Of a DNA stretch of 40,336 nucleotides, positions 1-8,862 are shown in pieces. Origin of the DNA: an uncultured Clostridia bacterium (GTDB lineage: Bacteria; Bacillota; Clostridia; Lachnospirales; UBA5962); NCBI GenBank assembly GCA_946481295.1, contig CAMLLW010000012.1, forward strand, positions 1 to 40,336. Direction: 5' to 3'. Made by a program: the position numbers and the translations under genes. The notes under the pieces were generated by a model. That model was not told where the DNA came from. It worked only from the letters and a program-made list of their open reading frames with translations, and ran no database searches. Positions within the stretch are counted from its first letter, which is position 1. Each line of letters begins with the position of its first letter.

Positions 1-43
1 TTACTTCTAAAATAGTATATCCTCTATTGTTCTTTGTTTTCAT
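1..43 (-). CDS. Prepilin-like protein, 5' end only (runs off the window)
   Basis: Only the first 14 codons are inside the window, beginning at an ATG read leftward from position 43: M-K-T-K-N-N-R-G-Y-T-I-L-E-V. This is a class III (type IV pilin-like) signal: a short basic leader ending in Gly, then a hydrophobic stretch with Glu at mature position 5, the arrangement that prepilin peptidase cleaves and N-methylates. It starts 6 bases after the stop codon of the preceding prepilin gene and is evidently the next gene of the pilus operon. No strong Shine-Dalgarno is visible, which suggests translational coupling. Whether it is a minor or major pilin cannot be told. Confidence 0.75.
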   Translation of the reverse strand, partial: MKTKNNRGYTILEV

Positions 44-49
44 ATTATT

Positions 50-472
50 TTAATCTTTAATTATATATTTTTGTTCTTCCTTTGATAAACTTTCAAATAT
101 ACTATCTTTTATATTATGTACTTTTATTACTAATAAATTATTATTTCTATTAAAATACCATTCTGCATTATCAGTTTGTAGATTAGGTTCACTTTTATCA
201 TTTTTAATATCTAATAAACCTTCTTTATTTAGTATATTAAATATTTCTTTAGTATCTTTATCTTCTAAGGAATTTCCTCTTTCAATTTCATATAGGGATA
301 TAATTTCATTTAATACTCTTGCAGATTCTATATCACTTTTAATTCTTACTTTAGAAATCATACCAACAAAATTTGGCATTAAAATTGCACCTAATATTGT
401 TATTATACCCATAACAACAATTAGTTCTATAAGTGTTACTCCAAGATTATTTTTTAAACATTTAAATTTCAT
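50..472 (-). CDS. Type IV prepilin-like protein
   Basis: Substrate of a type IV pilus or competence-pseudopilus machine. After a basic leader (MKFKCLKNNLG) comes the hydrophobic N-methylation segment VTLIELIVVMGIITILGA, with Gly at -1 and Glu at mature position 5, followed by a globular domain of about 110 residues without cysteines. An ATG three codons upstream (481) is in frame, but AGG abuts it directly; the AGGATG sequence is 6 bases before the ATG at 472, so 472 is chosen, giving 140 residues. The gene follows pilC by a few bases and precedes another prepilin gene. The length fits pseudopilins of the ComGC/GspG type, but the exact subclass is open. Confidence 0.85.
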   Translation of the reverse strand: MKFKCLKNNLGVTLIELIVVMGIITILGAILMPNFVGMISKVRIKSDIESARVLNEIISLYEIERGNSLEDKDTKEIFNILNKEGLLDIKNDKSEPNLQTDNAEWYFNRNNNLLVIKVHNIKDSIFESLSKEEQKYIIKD

Positions 473-486
473 ATAATCCATCCTAA

Positions 487-1704
487 TTAAATTGAATTCA
501 TTAAACTAAACATAGGCAAAATAATAGCTAACATAATAATACCTAATAAAATTCCTAAAAATATTGTTATTATTGGCTCTATTAACTTTTCAAATCTTTT
601 TATATCTCTATTAATATCTTCTTCTAAAAATATATTACTTTTATTAAGCATTTCTAATAAATTGCCTGTGTTTTCACCCGTTAGTATCATTCCAACTAAT
701 AGACTATCAAATAATTTATGTTTTTTTAAAGCTACATTAATGCTTGTCCCATATTTTATATCATTATATACTTGATCCATAATTTTATTAGTATAACTAT
801 TATTCATAACTTCTTTAGTTACTGTAATTATTTCAAGTATTGAAACACCAGAACTTAGCATTATATTAAAACACTGTATAAATCTTAAATTTATTAATTT
901 TATATAAAACTTACCTAAAAAGGGGGACTTAATATAAAGAATATCTTTTATATTTTTCTTATAAGTATTTGGGATAAAAATTTTACAGATAAAAAATGCT
1001 GATACACAAAATATAATAATTATTTTTATATTTGTGCTTATAAAACTACTTGTTTTTATTAATATTTGAGTAATTATAGGTAAATAAATATCTTGTGTTT
1101 CAAATATTAATGTATAGTTAGGAACTACATATATAAAGAAAACAAATATAACTAATATCATACTTATAAAAACAATTATTGGATAAATTAAAATATTTTT
1201 AACTTCTTCTTCTAATCTCCACTGCTTTTCATAATAATTAGACATTTGTTCCATTATATATGGCATTTTACCACTTATTTCTCCAGTCTTTATCATATTG
1301 ATTAGTAAAATAGGAAACTTATTGCTATCTAATAAACATTTAGATAATTTTTCTCCTAATAATATTTTATTTTTTATTCTACAAATTTCTGAATTTATAA
1401 ATTTATTTTTAACTTGTTTATTAAAAATATCTAAACCTGATGTGATAGGTATACCTGATTTAAAAAAAAGTGCCATTTGACTACAAAACATTGAAAGTTC
1501 TTTTCTATTCATTTTTCTTTTTATATTTATTAAATCTTCAATATCTCTATTTATAAATGACACTTTTTTAATATATATAATTAAATAGTTATTTTTTTGA
1601 AGATATTTAATAACATACTCTTTGTTAGGAGCTTCTATTTTATTTTTTAATATATTGCCATCTAAATCTATACATTTATAAAAATATAAGTTTATTTTTT
1701 CCAT
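487..1704 (-). CDS. pilC: Type IV pilus / type II secretion inner-membrane platform protein (PilC/GspF family)
   Basis: Polytopic platform protein that couples the assembly ATPase to pilin polymerisation. The 405-residue length is typical. Two homologous T2SSF domains are visible, at about residues 65-190 (ELSMFCSQMALFFKSGIPI) and 270-395 (LRFIQCFNIMLSSGVSIL), each followed by a long hydrophobic segment. A short N-terminal part (YFYKCIDLDGNILKNKIEA) resembles the ComGB/GspF amino terminus. It begins 6 bases after the pilB stop with no recognisable Shine-Dalgarno, so translation is probably coupled to pilB. It lies between the ATPase and the prepilins, the usual order. Confidence 0.9.
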   Translation of the reverse strand: MEKINLYFYKCIDLDGNILKNKIEAPNKEYVIKYLQKNNYLIIYIKKVSFINRDIEDLINIKRKMNRKELSMFCSQMALFFKSGIPITSGLDIFNKQVKNKFINSEICRIKNKILLGEKLSKCLLDSNKFPILLINMIKTGEISGKMPYIMEQMSNYYEKQWRLEEEVKNILIYPIIVFISMILVIFVFFIYVVPNYTLIFETQDIYLPIITQILIKTSSFISTNIKIIIIFCVSAFFICKIFIPNTYKKNIKDILYIKSPFLGKFYIKLINLRFIQCFNIMLSSGVSILEIITVTKEVMNNSYTNKIMDQVYNDIKYGTSINVALKKHKLFDSLLVGMILTGENTGNLLEMLNKSNIFLEEDINRDIKRFEKLIEPIITIFLGILLGIIMLAIILPMFSLMNSI

Positions 1705-1710
1705 AATAAT

Positions 1711-3381
1711 TTAATTAGTATATAATACATTACAAATTTCTTCTAAACTTGTATTGCCTAATAAAACATTTTTTATTGCATTATCTTGCATTGTTGAAAA
1801 ACCATATTTTTTTAATCTTTTACTTAATATATCTATATTTTGTGTACTATCTATAATTTTACGTGTTTCTTTATCAAACTCTAATATTTCATAAATTACA
1901 AATCTACCACTGTATCCTGTATTTCTGCATTTTTCACAACCTACAGCTTTATAAACATTTTCATCTGTAGATAATTTTAAAAGATTTGCATAATATGGAG
2001 GTACTTTTATTTTTTCTTTGCAGTGATTACATAATCTTCTAACTAATCTTTGAGATATAATTCCTTTTACAACAGATGTAATTAAATATGGTTTTATATT
2101 CATTTCTAATAATCTATGTATTGTAGTAATAGAATCATTTGTATGTAAAGTTGTCAAAACTAAATGTCCTGTTGTTGCAGATTGTATAGTTATATTTGCA
2201 GTTTCTTCATCTCTAATTTCACCTATCATAATTATATCTGGATCATGTCTTAATATATTTCTTAAAATATTATTAAAATCTAAATTTATTTTACTATTTA
2301 TAAGTACATGATTAACTCCATGTATACTATTTTCTATAGGATCTTCTACTGTTATTATATTTACATTTTCTTTATTTAAATATGATATAAAACTATTTAG
2401 TGTAGTTGTTTTTCCACTACCTGTTGGTCCTGTAACAAATATAACTCCAGAATTATTTTTTAAAATATTTTTTATTTTAATTATATCTTCATCAAAAAAT
2501 CCTAATTCATGATTAATAAAATCTAAAGATTTATTAGGATAAATAATTCTAATAACAAATTTTTCACCAAAAAATGTTGGTAAAGTACTAAATCTAAGGT
2601 CTACATTCACTCCATTCTTTTTTAATTTTAAATATCCATCTTGAGGTAATTTAGTTATAGAAATATCCATACCTGACATAATTTTTAATCTAGATATTAT
2701 ATTAGAATACATTTTTTTATCTAATTGATTTTGTGTTTCTAAATGGCCATCTATTCTAAATCTAATTCTTATAATATCTTCAAATGGTTCTATATGTATA
2801 TCACTTGCATTTAAAAATATAGAAGAATCTATTATAGTATCTATTATTTTTATTATTGGTGCTTCTTCTACTTCTATATTTTCTTCTGTGTTACTAATTT
2901 CTTCTGTAATTTCATTAGTTTCTTCTATGAATTCTTCTGTAATACTATCTAAATTTTCATTATTAAAGAAATAATTTATAAAAAAATTTATATCTTCATA
3001 GTAAGAAAAGTAAACTTCAACATCATAACCAGAAATAATTTTTGTATCTTCATAAGCTGTATCATCTAAAGGATTTGACATAACAATATGTAATTTATTA
3101 TCTATAATGTCAAATGGCATAATATTATATTTTTTAACAAATTCATAATCAAATATACTTTTAACAATATCTTTATTAATATTTGAATGACTTAATTTAT
3201 AAGTTTTTATGCCAAAAAATCGATTTAATAATTCAGATACTAAATTATAATCTACTAATTTATTTTTACAAATAAAATCTAATAAATTAGTTGTTTTAGG
3301 CAAATCAACTAAATCAGATTCTTTTAAATATTGATTAATAATTAAAAGATTTTTAAATCTTTCTTCTTGTATAGATTCCAT
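1711..3381 (-). CDS. pilB: Type IV pilus assembly ATPase (PilB/GspE family)
   Basis: Hexameric cytoplasmic ATPase that powers pilin polymerisation. The N-terminal MshEN/GSPII_E domain covers about residues 10-135, followed by an acidic Glu-rich linker (about 145-172). The ATPase domain has Walker A GPTGSGKT at residues 318-325, the Asp box ITVEDPIE, Walker B DPDIIMIGEIRDEET and the His box TGHLVLTTLHTND. A tetracysteine zinc motif (CNHC ... CEKC) sits near the C-terminus, as in PilB rather than PilT. First gene of the operon, with AAGGAG four bases before the ATG and a strong promoter upstream. No retraction ATPase (PilT) is in the window, so a pseudopilus or competence role remains possible. 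Confidence 0.93.
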   Translation of the reverse strand: MESIQEERFKNLLIINQYLKESDLVDLPKTTNLLDFICKNKLVDYNLVSELLNRFFGIKTYKLSHSNINKDIVKSIFDYEFVKKYNIMPFDIIDNKLHIVMSNPLDDTAYEDTKIISGYDVEVYFSYYEDINFFINYFFNNENLDSITEEFIEETNEITEEISNTEENIEVEEAPIIKIIDTIIDSSIFLNASDIHIEPFEDIIRIRFRIDGHLETQNQLDKKMYSNIISRLKIMSGMDISITKLPQDGYLKLKKNGVNVDLRFSTLPTFFGEKFVIRIIYPNKSLDFINHELGFFDEDIIKIKNILKNNSGVIFVTGPTGSGKTTTLNSFISYLNKENVNIITVEDPIENSIHGVNHVLINSKINLDFNNILRNILRHDPDIIMIGEIRDEETANITIQSATTGHLVLTTLHTNDSITTIHRLLEMNIKPYLITSVVKGIISQRLVRRLCNHCKEKIKVPPYYANLLKLSTDENVYKAVGCEKCRNTGYSGRFVIYEILEFDKETRKIIDSTQNIDILSKRLKKYGFSTMQDNAIKNVLLGNTSLEEICNVLYTN

Positions 3382-3424
3382 AACACTCCTTCACCTATTA
3401 TTGTTTTATTTTGTAATATTATCC

Positions 3425-3453
3425 ATTATAGACCAATTATTCTTGTAAGTCAA
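3425..3453 (-). promoter_or_regulatory. Sigma-A promoter of the pilus operon
   Basis: Read leftward: -35 TTGACT (3453-3448), 17-base spacer, -10 TATAAT (3430-3425). One mismatch to consensus. Transcription would start near 3418, giving a leader of about 37 bases before pilB. Confidence 0.8.
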
Positions 3454-3501
3454 TATTATAGATATTATAAAAATTATTACTTTTAATTTAAATAAAATAA
3501 A

Positions 3502-3535
3502 AAGACCTAAAATATTTAAGTTTATTTTAGGTCTT
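3502..3535 (-). terminator. Rho-independent terminator of alaS
   Basis: Perfect 13-bp inverted repeat (AAGACCTAAAATA / TATTTTAGGTCTT) with an 8-base loop, followed on the minus strand by a T-rich stretch (TTTATTTTATTT). It lies just downstream of the alaS stop. Confidence 0.85.
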
Positions 3536-3558
3536 AATTTTTTAATTATTAATTTATA

Positions 3559-6195
3559 TTAAATGTTAGAAATTATTTCTTTAGCTTTTAATATAGCATC
3601 ATCTATTTTAGAAATATCTTTTCCTCCAGCTTGTGCCATATTAGGTCTTCCGCCACCTTTTCCACCAGTAATTAAAGCAACTTCTTTTACTAAATTACCA
3701 GCATTAAATCCTTCTTTTATTAAATCATCTGTTACCATAGATACTATATTTAATTTATCATTTTCAGTACTTATAGCTAATATAATTCCTGATTTTATTT
3801 GTTCTTTTAATTTATCACATAAACTACGTAAATTATTCATATCGATATTTTCAAGTTTTGTTAATAAAACATTTTTTCCATTTATATTAGTTACTTGAGA
3901 CATTATATCATCTACTTTAGAATTAGCAATTTTAGAATTTAATTTTTCTAACTCGCTTTTTAATTCTTTATTTTGCATAATAAAACTTTCTAATTTTGTA
4001 ACAACATTTTCATTACTAGATTTTAATAATGCGTTAACATCTTTTAATATAGATTCTTGTTTATTATAAAAATCAATAGCTCCAAAACCTGTAACAGCTT
4101 CTATTCTTCTTACACCAGATGCAACTCCATTTTCAGATACAATTTTAAAACTACCTATTTGTGAAGTATTTTTAACATGTGTACCACCACATAATTCTAA
4201 ACTATATCCAGCAACATTTATAACACGAACGATGTCACCATATTTTTCTCCAAATAAAGCCATCGCACCCATAGCTTTAGCATCTTCTAATTGTTTTTCA
4301 GATATATCAACAGGTAAAGATAATAAAATTTTGTTATTAACTATACTTTCTACTTCTTTTATTTCTTCATTAGTTAAAGGAGCAAAATGTGTAAAATCAA
4401 ATCTTAATCTATCATATGAAACATAAGAACCTGCTTGCTCTATATGATTTCCTAAAACATCTTTTAACGCTTTTTGTAATAAATGAGTAGCTGTATGGTT
4501 TCTTGCTGTATTTAAACGTGCAACTTCATCTACAACTACTGTAGCTTTTTGGCCTACAGAAATAATTCCCTCAACTACATTACCTATATGAGCAAATTTA
4601 TTTCCTGGTACCTTTATACAATCTATTATTTGTACTTTTCCTGTATCAGTTGTTAATATAGCTTTATCTCCAACTTGTCCGCCACTTTGAGCATAAACAG
4701 GTGTTTTATCTAAAATTATAGAAACATTATTTCCTTTAGAAACAGTATCTAATAATTCATTTTCTGCAATAATATCCTTTATAATTAAATTATCTGCAGA
4801 TAAATTATTGTATCCAATAAACTCTGTAGAATATTTAAGATCTAATTTATTATAAATAGTTTCTTCTGCACCCATATAAGAATTTTCTTCTCTAGCATCT
4901 CTTGCACGTTTTTTTTGCATTTCCATTGATTTATTAAAATCATCTTCATCTACTTTTAAATTCTCTTCTAATAAAATTTCTTTCATAAGATCTATAGGAA
5001 AACCATAAGTATCATACATTTTAAATGCATCTTCACCATTTAAAGTATCTAATTTCTTATTTTTAAGATCATCTATCATACTTTTTAAAATTTCCATACC
5101 TTGATCTAATGTTTCATAGAATTTGTTTTCTTCTAAAGATATTACTTTAAAAATATAGTCTTGTTTTTCTAAAAGTTCAGGATATGCACCTTTAGATTCT
5201 TCAATAACTACTTTACATATATCTGCTAAGAATGTTCCTTTTATTCCTAATAATTTTCCATGTCTTGCTGCTCTTCTTAAAAGTCTTCTTAAAACATAGC
5301 CTCTACCTTCATTACTTGGTAAAATACCATCTGATGTCATAAAAGTTAAAGATCTTACATGATCTGTTATAATTCTTATAGATTCATCTTGTTTTTTATT
5401 TTCTCCATATTTAACATTTGCTACTTCACAAATATTATCTCTAATAGCTTTAATAGTATCTACATCAAATATACTTGTTACATTTTGCATTATTGTAGCA
5501 ATTCTTTCTAGTCCCATACCAGTATCTATATTTTTATTTTCTAATTCTGAATATGTTCCATCTTCATTTTTATAATATTGAGTAAATACTAAATTCCAAA
5601 ATTCCATATATCTGTCACAATCACAGCCTACACCACAGTCTGGACTGTCACAACCATATTCTTCTCCTCTATCAAAATAGAACTCACTACAAGGTCCACA
5701 AGGTCCTGTTCCTACTTCCCAAAAATTATCGTCTTTTCCTAGTTTTATAATTCTTTTCTTAGGAAATTCCATTTCGTTAACCCATATATCATAACTTTCT
5801 TCGTCTTTTTCATAAACAGATATATATATTTTTTCTGCAGGAATTTTAAGAACATTTGTACAAAATTCTAAACTCCAACTCATAGCTTCTCTTTTAAAAT
5901 AATCAGCAAAAGAAAAATTACCTAACATTTCAAAAAATGTACCATGTCTAGCAGTTTTCCCTACATTCTCTATATCGCCTGTTCTTATGCATTTTTGACA
6001 AGTTGTAACTTTTCTGTTAGGAGGTATTTCCTGTCCAGTAAAATATGGTTTAAGTGGCGCCATACCAGAATTTATAAGCAATAAACTTTTGTCATTTTGT
6101 GGTATTAATGAATGACTTTTTAAACGCAAATGACCTTTACTTTCAAAAAAACTTAGATAACTTTCTCTTATCTCATTTAATCCCATAGCTTTCAT
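3559..6195 (-). CDS. alaS: Alanyl-tRNA synthetase
   Basis: Charges tRNA-Ala. Full-length class II enzyme (878 residues): catalytic domain with motif 1 region MGLNEIRESYLSFFESKGH and TARHGTFFEMLGNFSFADYF (motif 2), the anticodon-independent tRNA-recognition part, the editing domain with zinc-binding HTATHLLQ and CGGTH motifs, and the C-terminal oligomerisation/DHHA1 domain with the GGGRPNMAQAGG motif. A Cys-rich insertion near residue 180 (CDSPDCGVGCDC) is common in clostridial enzymes. Two tandem ATGs occur; AGGAGG is 7 bases from the second (6195) and only 4 from the first (6198), so the second is preferred. Transcribed alone, with its own promoter and terminator. Confidence 0.97.
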   Translation of the reverse strand: MKAMGLNEIRESYLSFFESKGHLRLKSHSLIPQNDKSLLLINSGMAPLKPYFTGQEIPPNRKVTTCQKCIRTGDIENVGKTARHGTFFEMLGNFSFADYFKREAMSWSLEFCTNVLKIPAEKIYISVYEKDEESYDIWVNEMEFPKKRIIKLGKDDNFWEVGTGPCGPCSEFYFDRGEEYGCDSPDCGVGCDCDRYMEFWNLVFTQYYKNEDGTYSELENKNIDTGMGLERIATIMQNVTSIFDVDTIKAIRDNICEVANVKYGENKKQDESIRIITDHVRSLTFMTSDGILPSNEGRGYVLRRLLRRAARHGKLLGIKGTFLADICKVVIEESKGAYPELLEKQDYIFKVISLEENKFYETLDQGMEILKSMIDDLKNKKLDTLNGEDAFKMYDTYGFPIDLMKEILLEENLKVDEDDFNKSMEMQKKRARDAREENSYMGAEETIYNKLDLKYSTEFIGYNNLSADNLIIKDIIAENELLDTVSKGNNVSIILDKTPVYAQSGGQVGDKAILTTDTGKVQIIDCIKVPGNKFAHIGNVVEGIISVGQKATVVVDEVARLNTARNHTATHLLQKALKDVLGNHIEQAGSYVSYDRLRFDFTHFAPLTNEEIKEVESIVNNKILLSLPVDISEKQLEDAKAMGAMALFGEKYGDIVRVINVAGYSLELCGGTHVKNTSQIGSFKIVSENGVASGVRRIEAVTGFGAIDFYNKQESILKDVNALLKSSNENVVTKLESFIMQNKELKSELEKLNSKIANSKVDDIMSQVTNINGKNVLLTKLENIDMNNLRSLCDKLKEQIKSGIILAISTENDKLNIVSMVTDDLIKEGFNAGNLVKEVALITGGKGGGRPNMAQAGGKDISKIDDAILKAKEIISNI

Positions 6196-6213
6196 CATAT
6201 TTCCTCCTATAGT

Positions 6214-6235
6214 AAAAAACCCTCTTACAAGGGTT
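6214..6235 (-). promoter_or_regulatory. Terminator-like hairpin in the alaS leader
   Basis: Read leftward: AACCCTT-GTAA-GAGGGTT followed by a T run, ending 6 bases before the alaS AGGAGG and about 60 bases downstream of the predicted start of transcription. It looks like an intrinsic terminator with a GNRA-type loop placed between promoter and gene, so it may be an attenuator. The leader (about 100 bases) is too short for a T-box and lacks the T-box GGTGGNACCGCG core. Confidence 0.6.
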
Positions 6236-6303
6236 CATTTTTTAAATTAATGAATCTATTATAATTAATAAATTTTATTATAAACTCTTTTTTATTATTA
6301 GAA

Positions 6304-6332
6304 ATTATATTTAATAACTTATCCTTTGTCAA
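6304..6332 (-). promoter_or_regulatory. Consensus sigma-A promoter of alaS
   Basis: Read leftward: -35 TTGACA (6332-6327), 17-base spacer, -10 TATAAT (6309-6304), a perfect match in both boxes. The rest of the 365-base gap between alaS and spoVAE is AT-rich and, apart from this promoter, the leader hairpin and the spoVAE terminator, shows nothing recognisable. Confidence 0.85.
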
Positions 6333-6518
6333 GAATATTAATAATTATCTATTTTTATTGAATATATGAACTATGTATACAATAAATTACTTAATTTTAA
6401 ATATTTTTTTGAATAAATTTTTATTAACTAATATTTTATTCTCTATTGTTAATAAAGTTTGTTTTAATTAAATTTATTTATTATATTACTTAAATGTTTA
6501 TTATTTTAATTATACAAA

Positions 6519-6558
6519 TAAAATAGAAGATAATTTAAATAAATTATCTTCTATTTTA
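6519..6558 (-). terminator. Terminator of the spoVA operon
   Basis: Perfect 19-bp inverted repeat (TAAAATAGAAGATAATTTA and its complement) immediately after spoVAE. The U-rich part is largely inside the stem (TCTTCTATTTTATTTG on the minus strand). Confidence 0.75.
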
Positions 6559-6563
6559 TAGAA

Positions 6564-6920
6564 TTAATTTTTTTCTTTAGGATTAAATATTAAAGCTGCT
6601 AAAAAGCTAAATAGTACTGCTGCGGCAATGCCTGCTGAAGTAGCTTTTAAACCACCTGTAAATATGCCTAATATTCCATTATTATCTACTTCTTTAAAAA
6701 CTCCTTTTGCTAAAGCATATCCAAATCCTGTTATTGGAACAGTAGCTCCTGCTCCAGCATAATTAACAATATGTTGATATATTCCTATACTTTGTAATAA
6801 ACATCCTAAAACAACAAATAAAACTACAATTCGTGCTGTTGTAAGTTTAGTTTTATCTATTAAAATTTGTCCTAAAACACATATTAACCCACCTACTATA
6901 AAAGCATTTATATAATTCAT
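6564..6920 (-). CDS. spoVAE: Stage V sporulation protein AE (SpoVAE/SpoVAEb)
   Basis: Small membrane protein of the SpoVA channel, which loads dipicolinic acid into the forespore and releases it at germination. About 118 residues with four hydrophobic segments. The family signature GAGATVPITGFGYALAKGV is complete and is paralogous to the GGGSSIPITGFANSVA motif in SpoVAC of this operon. An upstream GTG (6935) overlaps the end of spoVAD, but AAGG ends 8 bases before the ATG at 6920, so 6920 is taken as the start; it lies 4 bases after the spoVAD stop. Last gene of the operon. No spoVAEa or spoVAF follows. Confidence 0.92.
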   Translation of the reverse strand: MNYINAFIVGGLICVLGQILIDKTKLTTARIVVLFVVLGCLLQSIGIYQHIVNYAGAGATVPITGFGYALAKGVFKEVDNNGILGIFTGGLKATSAGIAAAVLFSFLAALIFNPKEKN

Positions 6921-6924
6921 ATTA

Positions 6925-7935
6925 TCACCTTCCACTTTCTATAACTACAGCATGCGCTATACCAGGTATGGATTCTCCCTGTTGAGAGGAAGTTTGACTT
7001 AAAAGCGAACCTGTTGGAACAAATAACATTTTATTTATTTCTTTGTTTTTTAATTTTTGATAAAAATAACCTGCAAAAGTTGTAGCAGAACAAGCACATC
7101 CGCTTCCGCCAGAATGAGTATCTTGAGTCTCTCTATCAAAAATTAAAATACCACAATCTTCATAATTTTTACTTAAATCAAAGCCTTCTTTTTCTGCTAA
7201 GTTAATTGTAAGTTCATGACCAACATAACCTAAATCACCTGTTACAATTACATCATAATCTTTTGGAGATGTTCCAAAATCTTTAAAATGTGTGCAGATT
7301 GTATCAGCGGCTGCAGGAGCCATAGCTGCCCCCATATTATTTACATCTTTTATTCCTAAATCTACAATTTTACCTGTTGTAATTCCACTAATAAATGGTC
7401 CTGTACCATTTTTACTTAAAACTGCACTTCCATCTCCTGTAACTGTCCATGTAGAAGTAAGAGGTCTTTGTGTTCCTAAATTTAATGGAAATCTAAATTG
7501 TTTTTCTGCAGCACAAAAATGGCTTGATGCTCCTACTAAAATATTTGTAGCAAAATCACCATCAATAATCATTGCTCCTATACTTAAAGCCTCTCCTATT
7601 GTAGAGCATGCACCAAATATACCTAAATATGGTCTTTCCATGCTTCTTATTCCAAAGTTACTTCCCATACTTTGATTTAAAAGATCTCCAGAAATTATAT
7701 AATCGATATCTTTAAGTTTAATTCCTGATTTTTCTAATGCTAAATTTAAAGATTTATTAGCTATTTCAATTTCAGCTTTCTCCCAGCTTTCTTTTTCTAC
7801 CATTAAATCTTCTAATATAACATCAAAATATTTTCCTAATGGTCCTTCTCCTTCTTTTTTACCTACTATAGAACTTGTACTAACTATATAAACAGGATAT
7901 TGTAGCTTTGCACTTTGACTTCCTATATGTTTCAC
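6925..7935 (-). CDS. spoVAD: Stage V sporulation protein AD (SpoVAD)
   Basis: Soluble, membrane-associated subunit of the SpoVA system that binds dipicolinic acid. The 336-residue protein has the thiolase / beta-ketoacyl-synthase III fold of the family, with the conserved segments GVNNM-like GIKDVNNMGAAMAPAAADT, GIFGACSTIGEALSIGAM and the glycine-rich end SGGSGCACSATTFAGYF. It starts with GTG, AGGAGG lying 7 bases upstream, 17 bases after the spoVAC stop. Context (spoVAC before, spoVAE after) confirms the assignment. Confidence 0.95.
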   Translation of the reverse strand: MKHIGSQSAKLQYPVYIVSTSSIVGKKEGEGPLGKYFDVILEDLMVEKESWEKAEIEIANKSLNLALEKSGIKLKDIDYIISGDLLNQSMGSNFGIRSMERPYLGIFGACSTIGEALSIGAMIIDGDFATNILVGASSHFCAAEKQFRFPLNLGTQRPLTSTWTVTGDGSAVLSKNGTGPFISGITTGKIVDLGIKDVNNMGAAMAPAAADTICTHFKDFGTSPKDYDVIVTGDLGYVGHELTINLAEKEGFDLSKNYEDCGILIFDRETQDTHSGGSGCACSATTFAGYFYQKLKNKEINKMLFVPTGSLLSQTSSQQGESIPGIAHAVVIESGR

Positions 7936-7952
7936 AAATTTTCCTCCTCATA

Positions 7953-8414
7953 TTAAGTTAATATATAATATATTAATCCTACAATTATAGATGTAACTGT
8001 ACCATATACGATAACTGGACCAGCTACAATAAACATTTTTGCTCCCATTCCTAATACATATCCTTCTTTTTTAAATTCTATAGCTGGCGAAGCAACAGAA
8101 TTTGCAAATCCTGTTATAGGTATGCTACTTCCTCCTCCTGCAAATCTACCTAACTTACTATAATATCCAAGTCCTGTTAGTAAAATTGATAAAAATATTA
8201 AAGTTATAGATGTGAAAACTTTACTATCTTCATCAGAAATATTCATACCCATATATATATTTGTTAACGCTTCACCTAATGTACATATAGTTCCTCCCAC
8301 AAAAAAAGCTTTTAAGCAGTTAGTTACAATATTACTATTAGGTGATACTTCTTTAACTAATTTATCATATTCTTTTTCTTTCTCTTTTTGAAATACACTT
8401 TTTTCTTCAGTCAT
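7953..8414 (-). CDS. spoVAC: Stage V sporulation protein AC (SpoVAC)
   Basis: Membrane subunit of the dipicolinate channel; the Bacillus homologue behaves as a mechanosensitive channel. 153 residues: a charged cytoplasmic N-terminus (to about residue 30), then four hydrophobic segments. The conserved GRFAGGGSSIPITGFANSVA lies at about residues 90-108. A good Shine-Dalgarno (AGGAGG within TTAGGAGGCTAAA) precedes the ATG. It is 14 bases from the preceding spoVAB gene. Confidence 0.95.
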   Translation of the reverse strand: MTEEKSVFQKEKEKEYDKLVKEVSPNSNIVTNCLKAFFVGGTICTLGEALTNIYMGMNISDEDSKVFTSITLIFLSILLTGLGYYSKLGRFAGGGSSIPITGFANSVASPAIEFKKEGYVLGMGAKMFIVAGPVIVYGTVTSIIVGLIYYILT

Positions 8415-8428
8415 TTTAGCCTCCTAAA

Positions 8429-8860
8429 TTATGGTGTATAAAATCCAGGTACTATAAAATACCAGATTGAACCAAATAATTTTCCTAATGCAAGTGCAAG
8501 TATAAATAATGGAAGTCCTTTTTTTAATATTCCTCTTCTTGTTATGATAGGAATAACATCTATAACTTCTGCTAAAGAAACAGCTAAACAACCAAAAAAT
8601 ATACCTGTACAAAAATTAAAAAATATAACTATAATATATGGTAAATTAAACTTTAAATTTATAAATAAATCTAAAGTTCCAAGTATTCCACCAAAAACTA
8701 TAGCTTCTTCATATAATTTTAAATATTTTGTTGTATTTGTTTTTTGAGCAAGTCTAGGAACTACTCCTATAACTGCAATAAGTGCAAATACTGCTCCTGA
8801 TATAACAACTCCTGAACTAAAAGATATTAAAAGAATAATTGCATGTCTAAAAAAGTTCAT
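8429..8860 (-). CDS. spoVAB: Stage V sporulation protein AB (SpoVAB)
   Basis: Polytopic membrane protein of the spoVA operon, 143 residues with about four to five hydrophobic segments. Recognisable family text includes SSGVVISGAVFALIAVIGVV near the N-terminus and AEVIDVIPIITRR near residue 95. It starts 2 bases after the spoVAA stop, so translation is probably coupled. Its precise role in dipicolinate uptake is not established; assignment rests on family resemblance and its fixed place between spoVAA and spoVAC. Confidence 0.92.
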   Translation of the reverse strand: MNFFRHAIILLISFSSGVVISGAVFALIAVIGVVPRLAQKTNTTKYLKLYEEAIVFGGILGTLDLFINLKFNLPYIIVIFFNFCTGIFFGCLAVSLAEVIDVIPIITRRGILKKGLPLFILALALGKLFGSIWYFIVPGFYTP

Positions 8861-8862
8861 TA

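Noticed and set aside
6199-6332. T-box riboswitch upstream of alaS.
   Set aside because: The leader is only about 100 bases and lacks the T-box antiterminator motif; only a simple terminator-like hairpin is present.
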